Of a stretch of DNA of 64,000 nt, positions 8,396 through 15,802 are shown one piece after another (positions within the stretch are counted from its first letter, which is position 1; every line of letters starts with the position of its first letter). The notes under the pieces are model-generated. The model was not told where the DNA came from, made no database searches, and saw only the letters and a list, made by a program, of their open reading frames with translations. The position numbers and the translations under genes were made by a program. Source of the DNA: DASVCN01 sp040905665 (GTDB taxonomy: Bacteria > Deinococcota > Deinococci > Deinococcales > Trueperaceae); contig JBBDRD010000026.1 in NCBI GenBank assembly GCA_040905665.1, positions 51,726-115,725 of the forward strand. Direction: 5' to 3'.

Positions 8396-10618
8396 GTGAA
8401 TGAACGCGTAGCGGTCGCCCTCATGGCCGTACTGGGCATGGCCGGCTTCCTGCTCGCACCATGGGCGGCGCTCAACCGCGAGATCGGTGCGCGCAGTAGC
8501 GTGCTGCTGCTGCCCGGGCGCGTCTACGACTTCACCGGACGGACCGCTCCGGTGCCCGTAGGGGGCCTCGAGGTTGTTCTGACGCTGGGCCTCCTGGCAT
8601 TCCTGGTATTGATCGTCTCCTCCTTGGTTTCCGGCCGCCGCCGTTTCCTTGCCTGGTTGGCCGCGGGAGTCGTTCTGCTCGCCTCTACCGCCTGGGGCCT
8701 ACAGAACGTGGGCGAGGCGGTCAGTCATGCGCGCAAGGCCGCTTTCATCGAAGAGGTGCAGCAGGCGATCGAGAATCCACGCGGCAATCGAGACCTGGAT
8801 GTGCTCTCGCAGGTGGTGGCAGGGGCAGAGGAGCGTTCCCTGGCGGAGCTGCGGACCGATTCCGAAGCCGCCGGCCTCAACGTGCGGAGGTTGCCGTACA
8901 CGAGGTCGGGCATGGGTCTGGCCGCCTTTTTTTCGGTAATCTTCGGTCTTGCTGCGATCCTGCTGGGCCTGCGGATCCTGCCGGGGGCATCACGAGTAAT
9001 CGATCGGCTCCTGGGGGCTGTGGCGGTACCGGCCATGTCGATCATCTTGGCTCTGCTGGCCTCGGCGGTGGTGGTGCTGTTGCTGCAACCCACGCCGCTA
9101 GGCAGCGATGTGGAGGTCGCTGGTCCTTTAATGGGCCTTGCCGGCCGACTCGACACCCTCTGGTATGCGTACCTCACGCTCTTCGCCGACTCGCTGGGCA
9201 CTCTGGCGGGCTTCCTCGAGTCGCTCAAGTTCACGACTCCGCTCATCTTCACCGGACTTGCCGTGGCATTCGGGTTCCGGGCCGGACTGTTCAACATCGG
9301 CGCCCCTGGCCAGATGATCCTGGGCGCTCTGGGTGCGGCCGGCGTGGCGGTGTACATGCCGGGTCCGGCGCTGCTCGTGATGCCCCTGGCGGTAGTCTCG
9401 GCTGCCCTCTTCGGTGGCTTGTGGGGCGCTCTGCCGGGCTGGCTCAAAGCGCGCTTTGGGGCCAACGAGGTCATAAACACCATCCTTCTCAACTACATCG
9501 CCGCCTCGATGCTTCTCTTTCTCCTCTCCGACCGGCCCACCTTTGCGGCCCCGGCCCTCAGCATCATCCGAATGCTGCTGCCGGCCACGCTCCTCATTCT
9601 CGTGGCGCTGTTAATTCCACCGCTCCGCCGCCTGATGGGCCGGCGGCCACGCCTCTCCTTCACCGTCGTGGGAATGGTCCTGCTCGTCGCCTTGGTTGCT
9701 GTCGCCGCGCCGGTAGCCAACGATCCGGCGGTGATAGTGGACCTCCCGTTCAAAGCGCCAGGCTCCGAACCGAAGAGTTACCCACTACAACCGGAAGGAC
9801 GGATCCCGCAACTGCCGGCGCTGCTGGGAATCGACTTGCAGGAGTCACCCGGCGTGAACGAAGTGGCCGTCGACTTGGCCGCCTGGCTGGCGCCGCTGGT
9901 CGCCCTCCTAATGCTATGGCTGGCGCCTCGACTTGGTGTGAGGCGGCTCATGATGCGATTTCTTCTGGCCGTCGCCTGTTGGGGTTTGTCGTATGTGCTG
10001 CTGACTCTAGTCGGCTTGGGCAGCGTCGAAGTGCTGATGCCGCCCACCAATCTGAATCTCTCGTTCATCCTTGCGCTCCTCGCGGCACTTTTCATGCAAA
10101 TTTTATTGTGGCGGACCAAATGGGGATACGACCTGAGGGCAGTGGGCGTCTCGCCCAAGGCCGCCGAGTACGGGGGTGCGCATATCGGCCGCAATGTGAT
10201 CCTGGCGATGACGATCAGCGGCGCATTCGCTGGTCTCACGGCTACGCACTACGTGCTGGGGGGTGCGCTCGACGAGTACTCGCTGCGCCAGTCGCTGCCA
10301 ACCGGTGACGGCTTCGATGGAATTGCGGTTGCGCTGCTGGGCGCGAATACTCCCTTGGGAGTGGTTCTGGCCGCCTTCCTCTTTGGGGTGCTCAAGAACG
10401 GCGGCTCGGTACTCAACATCACCTTCGGCAATCTCACCCGCGACGTGGTGAGCATGATACTTGCTCTGGTAGTGCTGTTCATCGCTGCGCGAGGCTTCCT
10501 GCCCGAGCGGCTAGCCAACCCTTTGCGGCGCCGGACCGCGCTTTACGAGGAGGAGGACCCGACGCTGACGAGTCCAATCGATCCACCCGGCAAGCCGGTG
10601 CGGAGCGAGGAGGCCTAA
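8396..10618 (+). CDS. ABC transporter permease, nucleoside/simple-sugar (BmpA-associated) type, unusually long
   Basis: The core (about residues 280-400 and 545-700) matches the BPD_transp_2 permeases that work with BmpA-type binding proteins in purine nucleoside or simple-sugar uptake: F-R-A-G-L-F-N-I-G-A-P-G-Q-M, A-N-E-V-I-N-T-I-L-L-N-Y-I, L-R-A-V-G-V-S-P-K-A-A-E-Y-G-G, and L-P-T-G-D-G-F-D-G-I-A-V-A-L-L-G. At 740 residues it is about twice the usual 350. The excess is an N-terminal region of some 270 residues with several extra hydrophobic segments and a soluble acidic stretch, plus an insert at about 400-540. The start is GTG 8396, leaderless behind TAGAAT. The second permease follows 1 nt after the stop. 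No ATPase or binding-protein gene is adjacent. Confidence 0.85.
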   Translation: MNERVAVALMAVLGMAGFLLAPWAALNREIGARSSVLLLPGRVYDFTGRTAPVPVGGLEVVLTLGLLAFLVLIVSSLVSGRRRFLAWLAAGVVLLASTAWGLQNVGEAVSHARKAAFIEEVQQAIENPRGNRDLDVLSQVVAGAEERSLAELRTDSEAAGLNVRRLPYTRSGMGLAAFFSVIFGLAAILLGLRILPGASRVIDRLLGAVAVPAMSIILALLASAVVVLLLQPTPLGSDVEVAGPLMGLAGRLDTLWYAYLTLFADSLGTLAGFLESLKFTTPLIFTGLAVAFGFRAGLFNIGAPGQMILGALGAAGVAVYMPGPALLVMPLAVVSAALFGGLWGALPGWLKARFGANEVINTILLNYIAASMLLFLLSDRPTFAAPALSIIRMLLPATLLILVALLIPPLRRLMGRRPRLSFTVVGMVLLVALVAVAAPVANDPAVIVDLPFKAPGSEPKSYPLQPEGRIPQLPALLGIDLQESPGVNEVAVDLAAWLAPLVALLMLWLAPRLGVRRLMMRFLLAVACWGLSYVLLTLVGLGSVEVLMPPTNLNLSFILALLAALFMQILLWRTKWGYDLRAVGVSPKAAEYGGAHIGRNVILAMTISGAFAGLTATHYVLGGALDEYSLRQSLPTGDGFDGIAVALLGANTPLGVVLAAFLFGVLKNGGSVLNITFGNLTRDVVSMILALVVLFIAARGFLPERLANPLRRRTALYEEEDPTLTSPIDPPGKPVRSEEA

Positions 10619-10619
10619 C

Positions 10620-11537
10620 GTGGACACTCTGGTCCTGCTCACACTTGTCGCATCGGCGCTGCGGGCGACCACACCGCTGCTCTTGGCGGCCCTCGGAGGA
10701 CTCTTTAGCGAGCGCGCTGGAGTAGTCAATATCGCGCTCGAGGGGATCATGCTTTTTGGCGCGCTGGCGGCTGCGGTGGTGGCCCAACTCATCGAGGCGC
10801 CCTTCGCAGGACGCTCCGCTCCCTACGCGCCGTGGCTCGGCTTGGTTGCGGCGATGGTCGTGGGCGGGATGGTCGCCTGGATTCATGCCGTCGTATCTAT
10901 ACGGTTCAGGGCCGACCAGATTATCTCGGGTACAGCAATCAACCTCATGGCTATTGGGATTCCTGCCTTGATTCTGAGCGGGCTTTACGGCAATACCACC
11001 GCCAGCGACGGGATCCGTAATCGGCTGCCCGAATGGGGAAGCGGCGTTTTCGAGCTCAGCCCACTCGTCTACTTCGCATTCGCCCTGGTGCCGGTGGTGT
11101 GGTTCGTGGTGTTCAGGACGCCGTTCGGACTTCGCCTGCGCTCGGTGGGTGAGCATCCCGAAGCGGCAGACAGCTTGGGCGTCAACGTCCACCGCGTTCG
11201 TTACACGGCCGTTGTGCTATCTGGAGTGTTGGCTGGACTCGGGGGCGCCTACCTTTCGATAGGCAACTTCAACCAGTTCGTCTCCGAAATGTCGGCCGGC
11301 CGCGGCTTCATCGCGCTGGCGGCGCTCATTTTCGGAAAGTGGCACCCGTTGGGAGTGCTGGGCGCGACGCTGCTCTTTGGCGCCTTCGAAGCCGTCGCCA
11401 CCAGCTTGGGTGGTGGCCGGATACTGCCGCCCACGCTAGTCCAAAGCATCCCGTTCATCCTCACGATGCTGGTGCTGGCCGGCTTCATCGGCCGGGCGAT
11501 CCCGCCTAAGGCGATCGGCAAGCCGTACGAGGGTTAG
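10620..11537 (+). CDS. ABC transporter permease, nucleoside/simple-sugar type, second subunit
   Basis: A 305-residue membrane protein of normal size, the partner of the long permease upstream. It shows the opening T-P-L-L-L-A-A-L-G-G-L-F-S-E-R-A-G-V-V-N-I-A-L-E-G-I-M motif, the A-D-Q-I-I-S-G-T-A-I-N element, L-R-S-V-G-E-H-P-E-A-A-D-S-L-G and a closing I-F-G-K-W-H-P-L-G hairpin, all typical of the second subunit in BmpA-linked transporters. GTG 10620 is preceded by GAGGAGG at the end of the first permease gene, so the two are co-translated. The missing ATPase and lipoprotein must be supplied from elsewhere. Confidence 0.88.
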   Translation: MDTLVLLTLVASALRATTPLLLAALGGLFSERAGVVNIALEGIMLFGALAAAVVAQLIEAPFAGRSAPYAPWLGLVAAMVVGGMVAWIHAVVSIRFRADQIISGTAINLMAIGIPALILSGLYGNTTASDGIRNRLPEWGSGVFELSPLVYFAFALVPVVWFVVFRTPFGLRLRSVGEHPEAADSLGVNVHRVRYTAVVLSGVLAGLGGAYLSIGNFNQFVSEMSAGRGFIALAALIFGKWHPLGVLGATLLFGAFEAVATSLGGGRILPPTLVQSIPFILTMLVLAGFIGRAIPPKAIGKPYEG

Positions 11538-11624
11538 AGCAGAGTGGGCTGCGCCCCAGCTATCGCAACTGTCATCTGGCCTCCGAATGCCGCTGAGCGC
11601 AGAGTGTCGTATGCAGCTAGCGGC

Positions 11625-11630
11625 TACCAT
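11625..11630 (+). promoter_or_regulatory. TANNNT -10 box upstream of malQ
   Basis: TACCAT lies exactly 6 nt before GTG 11637, which is in frame with malQ, 13 codons upstream of its ATG. The transcript could therefore be read from a leaderless GTG or from the ATG with its own ribosome site. Confidence 0.45.
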
Positions 11631-11675
11631 AGCAAGGTGCGCCCCGCTTACCGGGGTACCCGCGGAGGTAGTCGA

Positions 11676-13232
11676 ATGGAGACCCAGCGTAGTGCCGGCA
11701 TCCTGCTTCATCCCACGTCTCTCCCGGGACCGCATGGAATCGGAGCGCTGGGGGAACAAGCCTACCGGTGGATCGACTTCCTCGAGGCGGCGGGACAGCG
11801 CTTATGGCAGGTGTTGCCGCTAGGGCCAACGGGTTATGGCGACAGCCCCTACCAGTCGTTTAGCGCCTTCGCCGGCAATCCCTATCTGATCGATCTCGAT
11901 CGCCTGCGCGGGGATGGCCTGGTCGAAGGGGCCGACCTCATCCACTCACCGACGTTTCCAGGAGAGCGGGTCGACTTCGGTTCGATGATCCCGTTCAAGT
12001 CGGCTGTTTTGGGCCGTGCATTCGACCGCTTCGAGGGTGGGGCGGGCGAGCGCTTCCGTGAAGAGTTGGCGGCGTTCGAACTGGCCCAGGAGTTCTGGTT
12101 GGAGGACTTCGCGCTGTTCATGGCGCTCAAGGAGTCGCACGACGGCCAAGCCTGGAACGGCTGGGACGAGGCTCTGCGGCTGAGGCAGGACTTAGCGTTG
12201 GCAAGGGCGCGGCAGGAGTTGGCTCCGGTCATCCGCCGCCACAAGGTGTGGCAGTTTCTCTTTTACCGGCAATGGCTCGATGTCAAGCGCTACGCCAACG
12301 AGCGAGGAATCGCAGTAGTTGGCGACATACCGATCTTCATCTCCTTCGACTCAGCCGATACCTGGGCCAACCCCGAGTTGTTCCATCTCGACGAGCAGGG
12401 GAGTCCCACGGTCATTGCCGGTGTGCCGCCCGATTACTTCAGCGCCACTGGACAACGATGGGGTAACCCGCTCTACCGCTGGTCGAGAATGGCCGAGGGA
12501 GGCTTTAGCTGGTGGGTAGAACGGTTCCGCTCGAGCCTGGAGTTCTATGACCTCATTCGTGTCGACCACTTCCGTGGCTTCGAGGCTTACTGGGAGATTC
12601 CGGCCAGCGAACCGACGGCGGTCAAGGGGCGGTGGGTTCGAGGGCCGGGGCAACCTTTCTTCGCGGCGCTCTCGAAGGCTCTGGGTGACCTGCCGATCAT
12701 CGCCGAGGATTTGGGGGTCATCACTCCCGATGTCGAGCAGTTGCGTGATGACAACCATCTTCCTGGAATGAAGGTGCTTCAGTTCGCCTTTGCAGGTGAC
12801 GCCGGCGACCCCTATCTGCCCCACAACTACCCACGCCGATCGGCCGTCTACACCGGCACTCACGACAACGACACCACGCTCGGATGGTACCGGGGCGCCC
12901 CGGAAGCCGAACGCGACCTGGTGCGGCGCTACCTGGCGCGGGGCGACGAGGGGGTCGTGTGGGAGCTCATCCGGCTGGCGCAGGCCTCCGTCGCCGACAT
13001 CGCCGTTGTGCCGCTACAGGACGTTATGGGGTTGGCAAGCGATGCACGTATGAACACTCCCGGCCAGGCGTCGGGCAACTGGGGCTGGCGGTTTCTGTCC
13101 GAGCAGCTCGAGCATTGGATGGCCCCGCAACTCCGGGAGATGGCGACCTTGTATGGGCGATTGGAGGTGGGTGAGGCCGCGGATACTCCGTATCGGCAAT
13201 CGGTGACGGCGAGTGAGGTCGAGGAGGGGTGA
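11676..13232 (+). CDS. malQ: 4-alpha-glucanotransferase (amylomaltase)
   Basis: MalQ transfers 1,4-alpha-glucan segments between maltodextrins during glycogen or maltose metabolism in the cytoplasm. The 518-residue protein has the family start (G-I-L-L-H-P-T-S-L-P-G-P-H-G-I-G), the sugar-site region G-P-T-G-Y-G-D-S-P-Y-Q-S, the nucleophile segment I-R-V-D-H-F-R-G-F, the acid/base Glu in I-I-A-E-D-L-G-V-I, and G-T-H-D-N-D-T with the third carboxylate. ATG 11676 has GGAGGT (11664-11669) upstream. An in-frame GTG at 11637, leaderless behind TACCAT, would add 13 residues rich in Arg and Gly. The gene is probably transcribed alone. Confidence 0.94.
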   Translation: METQRSAGILLHPTSLPGPHGIGALGEQAYRWIDFLEAAGQRLWQVLPLGPTGYGDSPYQSFSAFAGNPYLIDLDRLRGDGLVEGADLIHSPTFPGERVDFGSMIPFKSAVLGRAFDRFEGGAGERFREELAAFELAQEFWLEDFALFMALKESHDGQAWNGWDEALRLRQDLALARARQELAPVIRRHKVWQFLFYRQWLDVKRYANERGIAVVGDIPIFISFDSADTWANPELFHLDEQGSPTVIAGVPPDYFSATGQRWGNPLYRWSRMAEGGFSWWVERFRSSLEFYDLIRVDHFRGFEAYWEIPASEPTAVKGRWVRGPGQPFFAALSKALGDLPIIAEDLGVITPDVEQLRDDNHLPGMKVLQFAFAGDAGDPYLPHNYPRRSAVYTGTHDNDTTLGWYRGAPEAERDLVRRYLARGDEGVVWELIRLAQASVADIAVVPLQDVMGLASDARMNTPGQASGNWGWRFLSEQLEHWMAPQLREMATLYGRLEVGEAADTPYRQSVTASEVEEG

Positions 13233-13279
13233 GTGGAGTTCACCGGATCGCCTGATGAGGTATATCGCTAGGAGTACCG

Positions 13280-13561
13280 TTATGAAGCTACGTTGAACCG
13301 CTCCAGCCGTGGATCGAAGCGGAAGGGCAAGGGGCCCTCGATCGTCATCTCCATGAAACGCGGATCCTCGATGTTGAGGAGGTAGTTGTGCTCGACCGGG
13401 ACCACCGCGCTGGGTACGCGGAGCAGCGGCGACGTCCGCGATTGGGCCCAGCGACTGCCCAGCACCTGACTCGCGCGCGCAGGTTCGATGCGGTTCCAGT
13501 CGGTGGGGAGATCCGCCTCGAGCGTTTTTGCAAGGTCATCGGCGAACTCTAAAGGCCTCTG
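13280..13561 (-). pseudogene. RES-family toxin remnant, N-terminal half missing
   Basis: The minus strand encodes about 93 residues of a RES domain, ending in the diagnostic stretch L-R-V-P-S-A-V-V-P-V-E-H-N-Y-L-L-N and P-F-R-F-D-P-R-L. Reading upstream, the frame continues through P-L-E-F-A-D-D-L and then meets a TAG (13562-13564), with no start codon or ribosome site. Only about 50 bp separate this point from the antitoxin stop, so the first 80-90 residues of the toxin, including the N-terminal catalytic Arg/Tyr region known for RES NAD+-consuming enzymes, are missing. The toxin is therefore judged inactive. The antitoxin directly upstream is intact. Confidence 0.8.
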
Positions 13562-13612
13562 CTATCGAGCCTGCACGTGACTCGGGAGCAAGACGCCAAC
13601 AAGTGGATTGGC

Positions 13613-14059
13613 TCAAGCGGGGCCGCCATCGGCAAGTCGCCCTAGCAGCGTCTCGAGCCGGCGGGCGGCTATTTCGTTACGGGCGCAGTCGAGAGGCTTG
13701 GCGGCGAGTGCCGGGTGTTCACGATTGAACCAGGAAGACAGACCGTTGGGACTCAGTACAACCCGCGCCATCTCGACCAGCCGTGCCAACCGAAGCAGGC
13801 GCTCCGACTCCTCCGGACTCAGCTGACCCTCCTTGCGGCGCCGAGCGAGCGTCGTGCCGGCAATGCCCAGAGCGGCGGCGAGTTCGCCGCTGCCGGCACC
13901 CAATATGTTGCGCAACTGCTCGAATCCGTTAAAGGGCAGCCCCCGCTCGATCGCTTCTTGGGCCTCACGCAAGTCGCGGATATCGAGATCGAAGTACCGC
14001 CCGGTGTCCGAAAGTGCCTGATCGAAGATGCCGCTGTGGAACACCAAGCTCACCTCCAT
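13613..14059 (-). CDS. Xre/MbcA/ParS-type antitoxin with DUF2384 toxin-binding domain
   Basis: The 148-residue protein matches antitoxins of Xre-RES modules: an N-terminal region, a helix-turn-helix at about residues 55-90 (L-A-A-A-L-G-I-A-G-T-T-L-A-R-R-R-K-E-G), then L-S-P-E-E-S-E-R-L-L-R-L-A-R-L and a C-terminal DUF2384 segment ending A-A-R-R-L-E-T-L-L-G-R-L-A-D-G that binds the toxin. Such antitoxins repress their own promoter. Two CCATATGG palindromes 21 bp apart overlap and precede the start codon, fitting autoregulation. ATG 14059 lies 11 nt after a TAAAGT -10-like box. A TTG 12 nt further in, with GGAGG before it, is another possible start. Its toxin partner is broken. Confidence 0.85.
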   Translation of the reverse strand: MEVSLVFHSGIFDQALSDTGRYFDLDIRDLREAQEAIERGLPFNGFEQLRNILGAGSGELAAALGIAGTTLARRRKEGQLSPEESERLLRLARLVEMARVVLSPNGLSSWFNREHPALAAKPLDCARNEIAARRLETLLGRLADGGPA

Positions 14060-14084
14060 ATGGCGATATCACTTTACCATATGG
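14056..14084. promoter_or_regulatory. Twin CCATATGG operator boxes at the Xre antitoxin start
   Basis: Two identical 8-bp palindromes, 14056-14063 and 14077-14084, have centres exactly 21 bp apart, two helical turns. One covers the antitoxin start codon and the other sits just upstream of a TAAAGT -10-like box (minus strand, 14071-14076). This is the layout expected for cooperative binding of two repressor dimers, presumably the Xre antitoxin itself. Confidence 0.6.
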
Positions 14085-14129
14085 TGACTCGTGCCGGTCG
14101 ACTCGCTGTATCCACCTTCTTGGCGTGCG

Positions 14130-14444
14130 TCAGTCGTCGTTTGAGTCTGCGAGATCATCCGTTAGCTCGAGCGAATCGATGACGCCCTCTTCCAGGACAA
14201 GCGAATGCACCTGAAGATGCGAGAGCGAACTCATGAGCTCCTTCTCTAGCTCGTGCCTGCCGGGCGCGTCGAGAGGAGTCATCTTCAGTCGCTCCAGCAG
14301 GTCGATGTAGGTGCGAGCCTCGACCGCTAACTCTTCCCAAAGTTGGAGCGGGGGGGCCGTGACCAGCTTCAGCGGTATATTCATCTGCCCCGCCTGCGCC
14401 AGTGCGCCAGCCGCAGTATCAGTCTCGCGATTCGATCCTGCCAT
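14130..14444 (-). CDS. Small acidic protein of unknown function
   Basis: A 104-residue protein that I do not recognise. The C-terminal two thirds look like a real helical protein: L-W-E-E-L-A-V-E-A-R-T-Y-I-D-L-L-E-R-L, then H-E-L-E-K-E-L-M-S-S-L-S-H-L, and an acidic tail ending D-L-A-D-S-N-D-D. ATG 14444 is chosen for its near-perfect ribosome site (AAGGAGAGGTG). An internal ATG at 14384 overlaps, as ATGA, the stop of another short coding-looking frame (14381-14581), so the true start may be 14384, giving 84 residues. It lies between the Xre-RES remnant and the broken ABC exporter, in a region of decay. Confidence 0.55.
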   Translation of the reverse strand: MAGSNRETDTAAGALAQAGQMNIPLKLVTAPPLQLWEELAVEARTYIDLLERLKMTPLDAPGRHELEKELMSSLSHLQVHSLVLEEGVIDSLELTDDLADSNDD

Positions 14445-14581
14445 GCTCGCACCTCTCCTTCCCAGTGACGAATCAAACCGTAATCGGCGGTGGGACTCTG
14501 CAGTTCGCGATCGATCTTGCGCAAATGCGTGTCGATTGATCCCTGTAGACCTTCGATCTTCTCGCGAATGCGCTTCGCAAT
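14381..14581 (-). CDS. Possible small basic helical protein without a standard start codon
   Basis: A 66-codon frame, in a different phase from the gene above, reads as a plausible helical protein with a G-L-I-R-H-W-E-G-E-V-R-A-W core and a basic C-terminus. It ends in TGA overlapping ATG 14384, a classic coupling junction. The frame opens after a TGA, and the only codons available near its beginning are ATA and ATT; the first TTG is 19 codons in. It is either started at a rare codon, 5'-truncated, or a chance frame. The codon pattern and ATGA junction favour a real gene or recent remnant. Confidence 0.35.
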   Translation of the reverse strand: MAKRIREKIEGLQGSIDTHLRKIDRELQSPTADYGLIRHWEGEVRAWQDRIARLILRLAHWRRRGR

Positions 14582-14742
14582 ACCCCATATTCAGCATATA
14601 ACAGCCGCTTCGTTGCCTAAGTTCGTTCTCAGAGGCTTGCTGCCTAGGATCTGGCGGGACTTGCCGATATACGTAGCCCTCGTGAACGAGGCGGATCAGT
14701 AGTTGGTTGCGCCGAGCGAGCGTAGGGAGGGGGCCGGCCTCG

Positions 14743-14748
14743 TATCAT
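14743..14748 (+). promoter_or_regulatory. TANNNT -10 box for the ABC-exporter leader frame
   Basis: TATCAT stands exactly 6 nt upstream of ATG 14755, the start of the 11-codon leader frame. Confidence 0.5.
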
Positions 14749-14754
14749 GCGCTC

Positions 14755-14790
14755 ATGTTGAAACCGTCGCCTCGCTGCGTCCGTTCATGA
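14755..14790 (+). CDS. 11-codon leaderless leader peptide overlapping a broken ABC exporter gene
   Basis: ATG 14755 is 6 nt after TATCAT, so the transcript would start at or next to it. The frame encodes MLKPSPRCVRS and its stop TGA (14788-14790) overlaps the exporter start ATG (14787-14789). The exporter start has no Shine-Dalgarno sequence, so its expression would depend on re-initiation after this frame. Inferred from geometry only. Confidence 0.45.
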   Translation: MLKPSPRCVRS

Positions 14791-15706
14791 GTCGAGAGCA
14801 GACCAGTAGCGGCCGGCGTCGTTTCTTCTCCAAGGTTTGGGGCGAAGCGCGCTCGCTCATCTGGGCGCACCGGGACAAGTTGGGCATCGGCCTGCTGCTG
14901 ATGGTGGTCAACCGACTTGCTGGCTTCGTGCTGCCCGGGAGTTCCAAGTTCCTCATCGACAACGTAATCGGCCGCCAGCAGTTAGACCTGCTTCTGCCGC
15001 TGGCGTTGGCGGTCGGTGCTGCCACCGTGGTCCAGGCCGTTACCACCTTTGCTCTCTCCCAGGTAGTCTCGGTAGCAGCCCAGGGCGCCATCATGGATAT
15101 GCGTCGGCGCGTCCAGGAACAGGTTACTCGCCTGCCGGTTCGTTTCTTCGACGGCACCCAAACCGGTGTGCTCATATCGCGCATCATGAGCGACGCCGAG
15201 GGGATTCGCAATCTGGTGGGGACAGGGATTCCGCAGCCATCGCGAACGCCGACCTGTTCATCCGCGGCTTCCCGGAAGACTTCGATTCGGTCGTTGGTGA
15301 ACGGGGCATCAAGCTCTCCGGCGGGCAGCGTCAGCGGATCGCTATCGCCAGGGCAATACTCGCCGACCCACGCCTATTGATTCTCGACGAGGCCACCTCC
15401 AGCCTCGACAGCGAAAGTGAAGCGCTAATCCAGGAGGGGCTGAGGCGACTGATGGAGGGCAGGACATCTTTTGTCATCGCCCACAGGCTCTCCACTATCC
15501 GCGATGCGGATCAGATCCTGGTGCTGGAGGCGGGGCGCATCGTTCAACGAGGCACACACACCGAACTCATGAGGGAAGGCGGACGCTACCGTGAGCTCTA
15601 CGACAAGCAGTACGCCTGGGAGACGAACCTGTTCGTGAATCCGGGCGAGGAGCTCGGTGGGCCTAAGATGTCTGGGCCGGCCCAGGAACCCGTGAGGCGC
15701 GAATAG
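14787..15706 (+). pseudogene. ABC exporter (membrane domain plus ATPase) with large internal deletion and frame change
   Basis: The first 146 codons read as the N-terminal membrane domain of an ABC exporter (K-F-L-I-D-N-V-I-G, then M-R-R-R-V-Q-E-Q-V-T-R-L-P-V-R-F-F-D, and I-S-R-I-M-S-D-A-E-G-I-R-N-L-V-G-T-G). From about 15230 the coding frame shifts and resumes near the end of an ATPase domain: A-N-A-D-L-F-I-R-G-F, then S-G-G-Q-R-Q-R, Walker B L-L-I-L-D-E-A-T-S-S-L-D and the H-loop region. Roughly 300 residues, including the rest of the membrane domain and Walker A, are absent, so no functional transporter can be made. Both halves are otherwise well conserved, pointing to a recent deletion with a junction at about 15226-15238. 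It converges on the intact heterodimeric exporter pair. Confidence 0.85.
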
Positions 15707-15721
15707 CAGGTACTCCTCCGG

Positions 15722-15781
15722 TCAGTCGGACGATACGTTCAACCTCAGCGGATCCTCCGGGAAGTCGTCGAACATGCTCAT
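15722..15781 (-). CDS. Possible 19-residue small protein after the ABC exporter operon
   Basis: An ATG at 15781 with a good ribosome site (GCGAGGAG, 5 nt spacing) opens a 19-codon frame, MSMFDDFPEDPLRLNVSSD, 22 nt after the stop of the exporter gene and on the same strand. It could be a genuine small acidic protein co-transcribed with the exporter or the start of a lost gene. No homologue is known to me. Confidence 0.3.
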   Translation of the reverse strand: MSMFDDFPEDPLRLNVSSD

Positions 15782-15802
15782 CGCTACTCCTCGCGGAGGT
15801 GC

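Noticed and set aside
14640..14702. A frame ending LLPRIWRDLPIYVALVNEADQ that could be the tail of a lost gene
   Set aside because: It has no recognised homology, lies between genes of both strands and could easily arise by chance.
15226..15240. Programmed frameshift joining the two halves of the ABC exporter
   Set aside because: Joining the frames would not restore the missing 300 residues or Walker A, and no slippery sequence is present.
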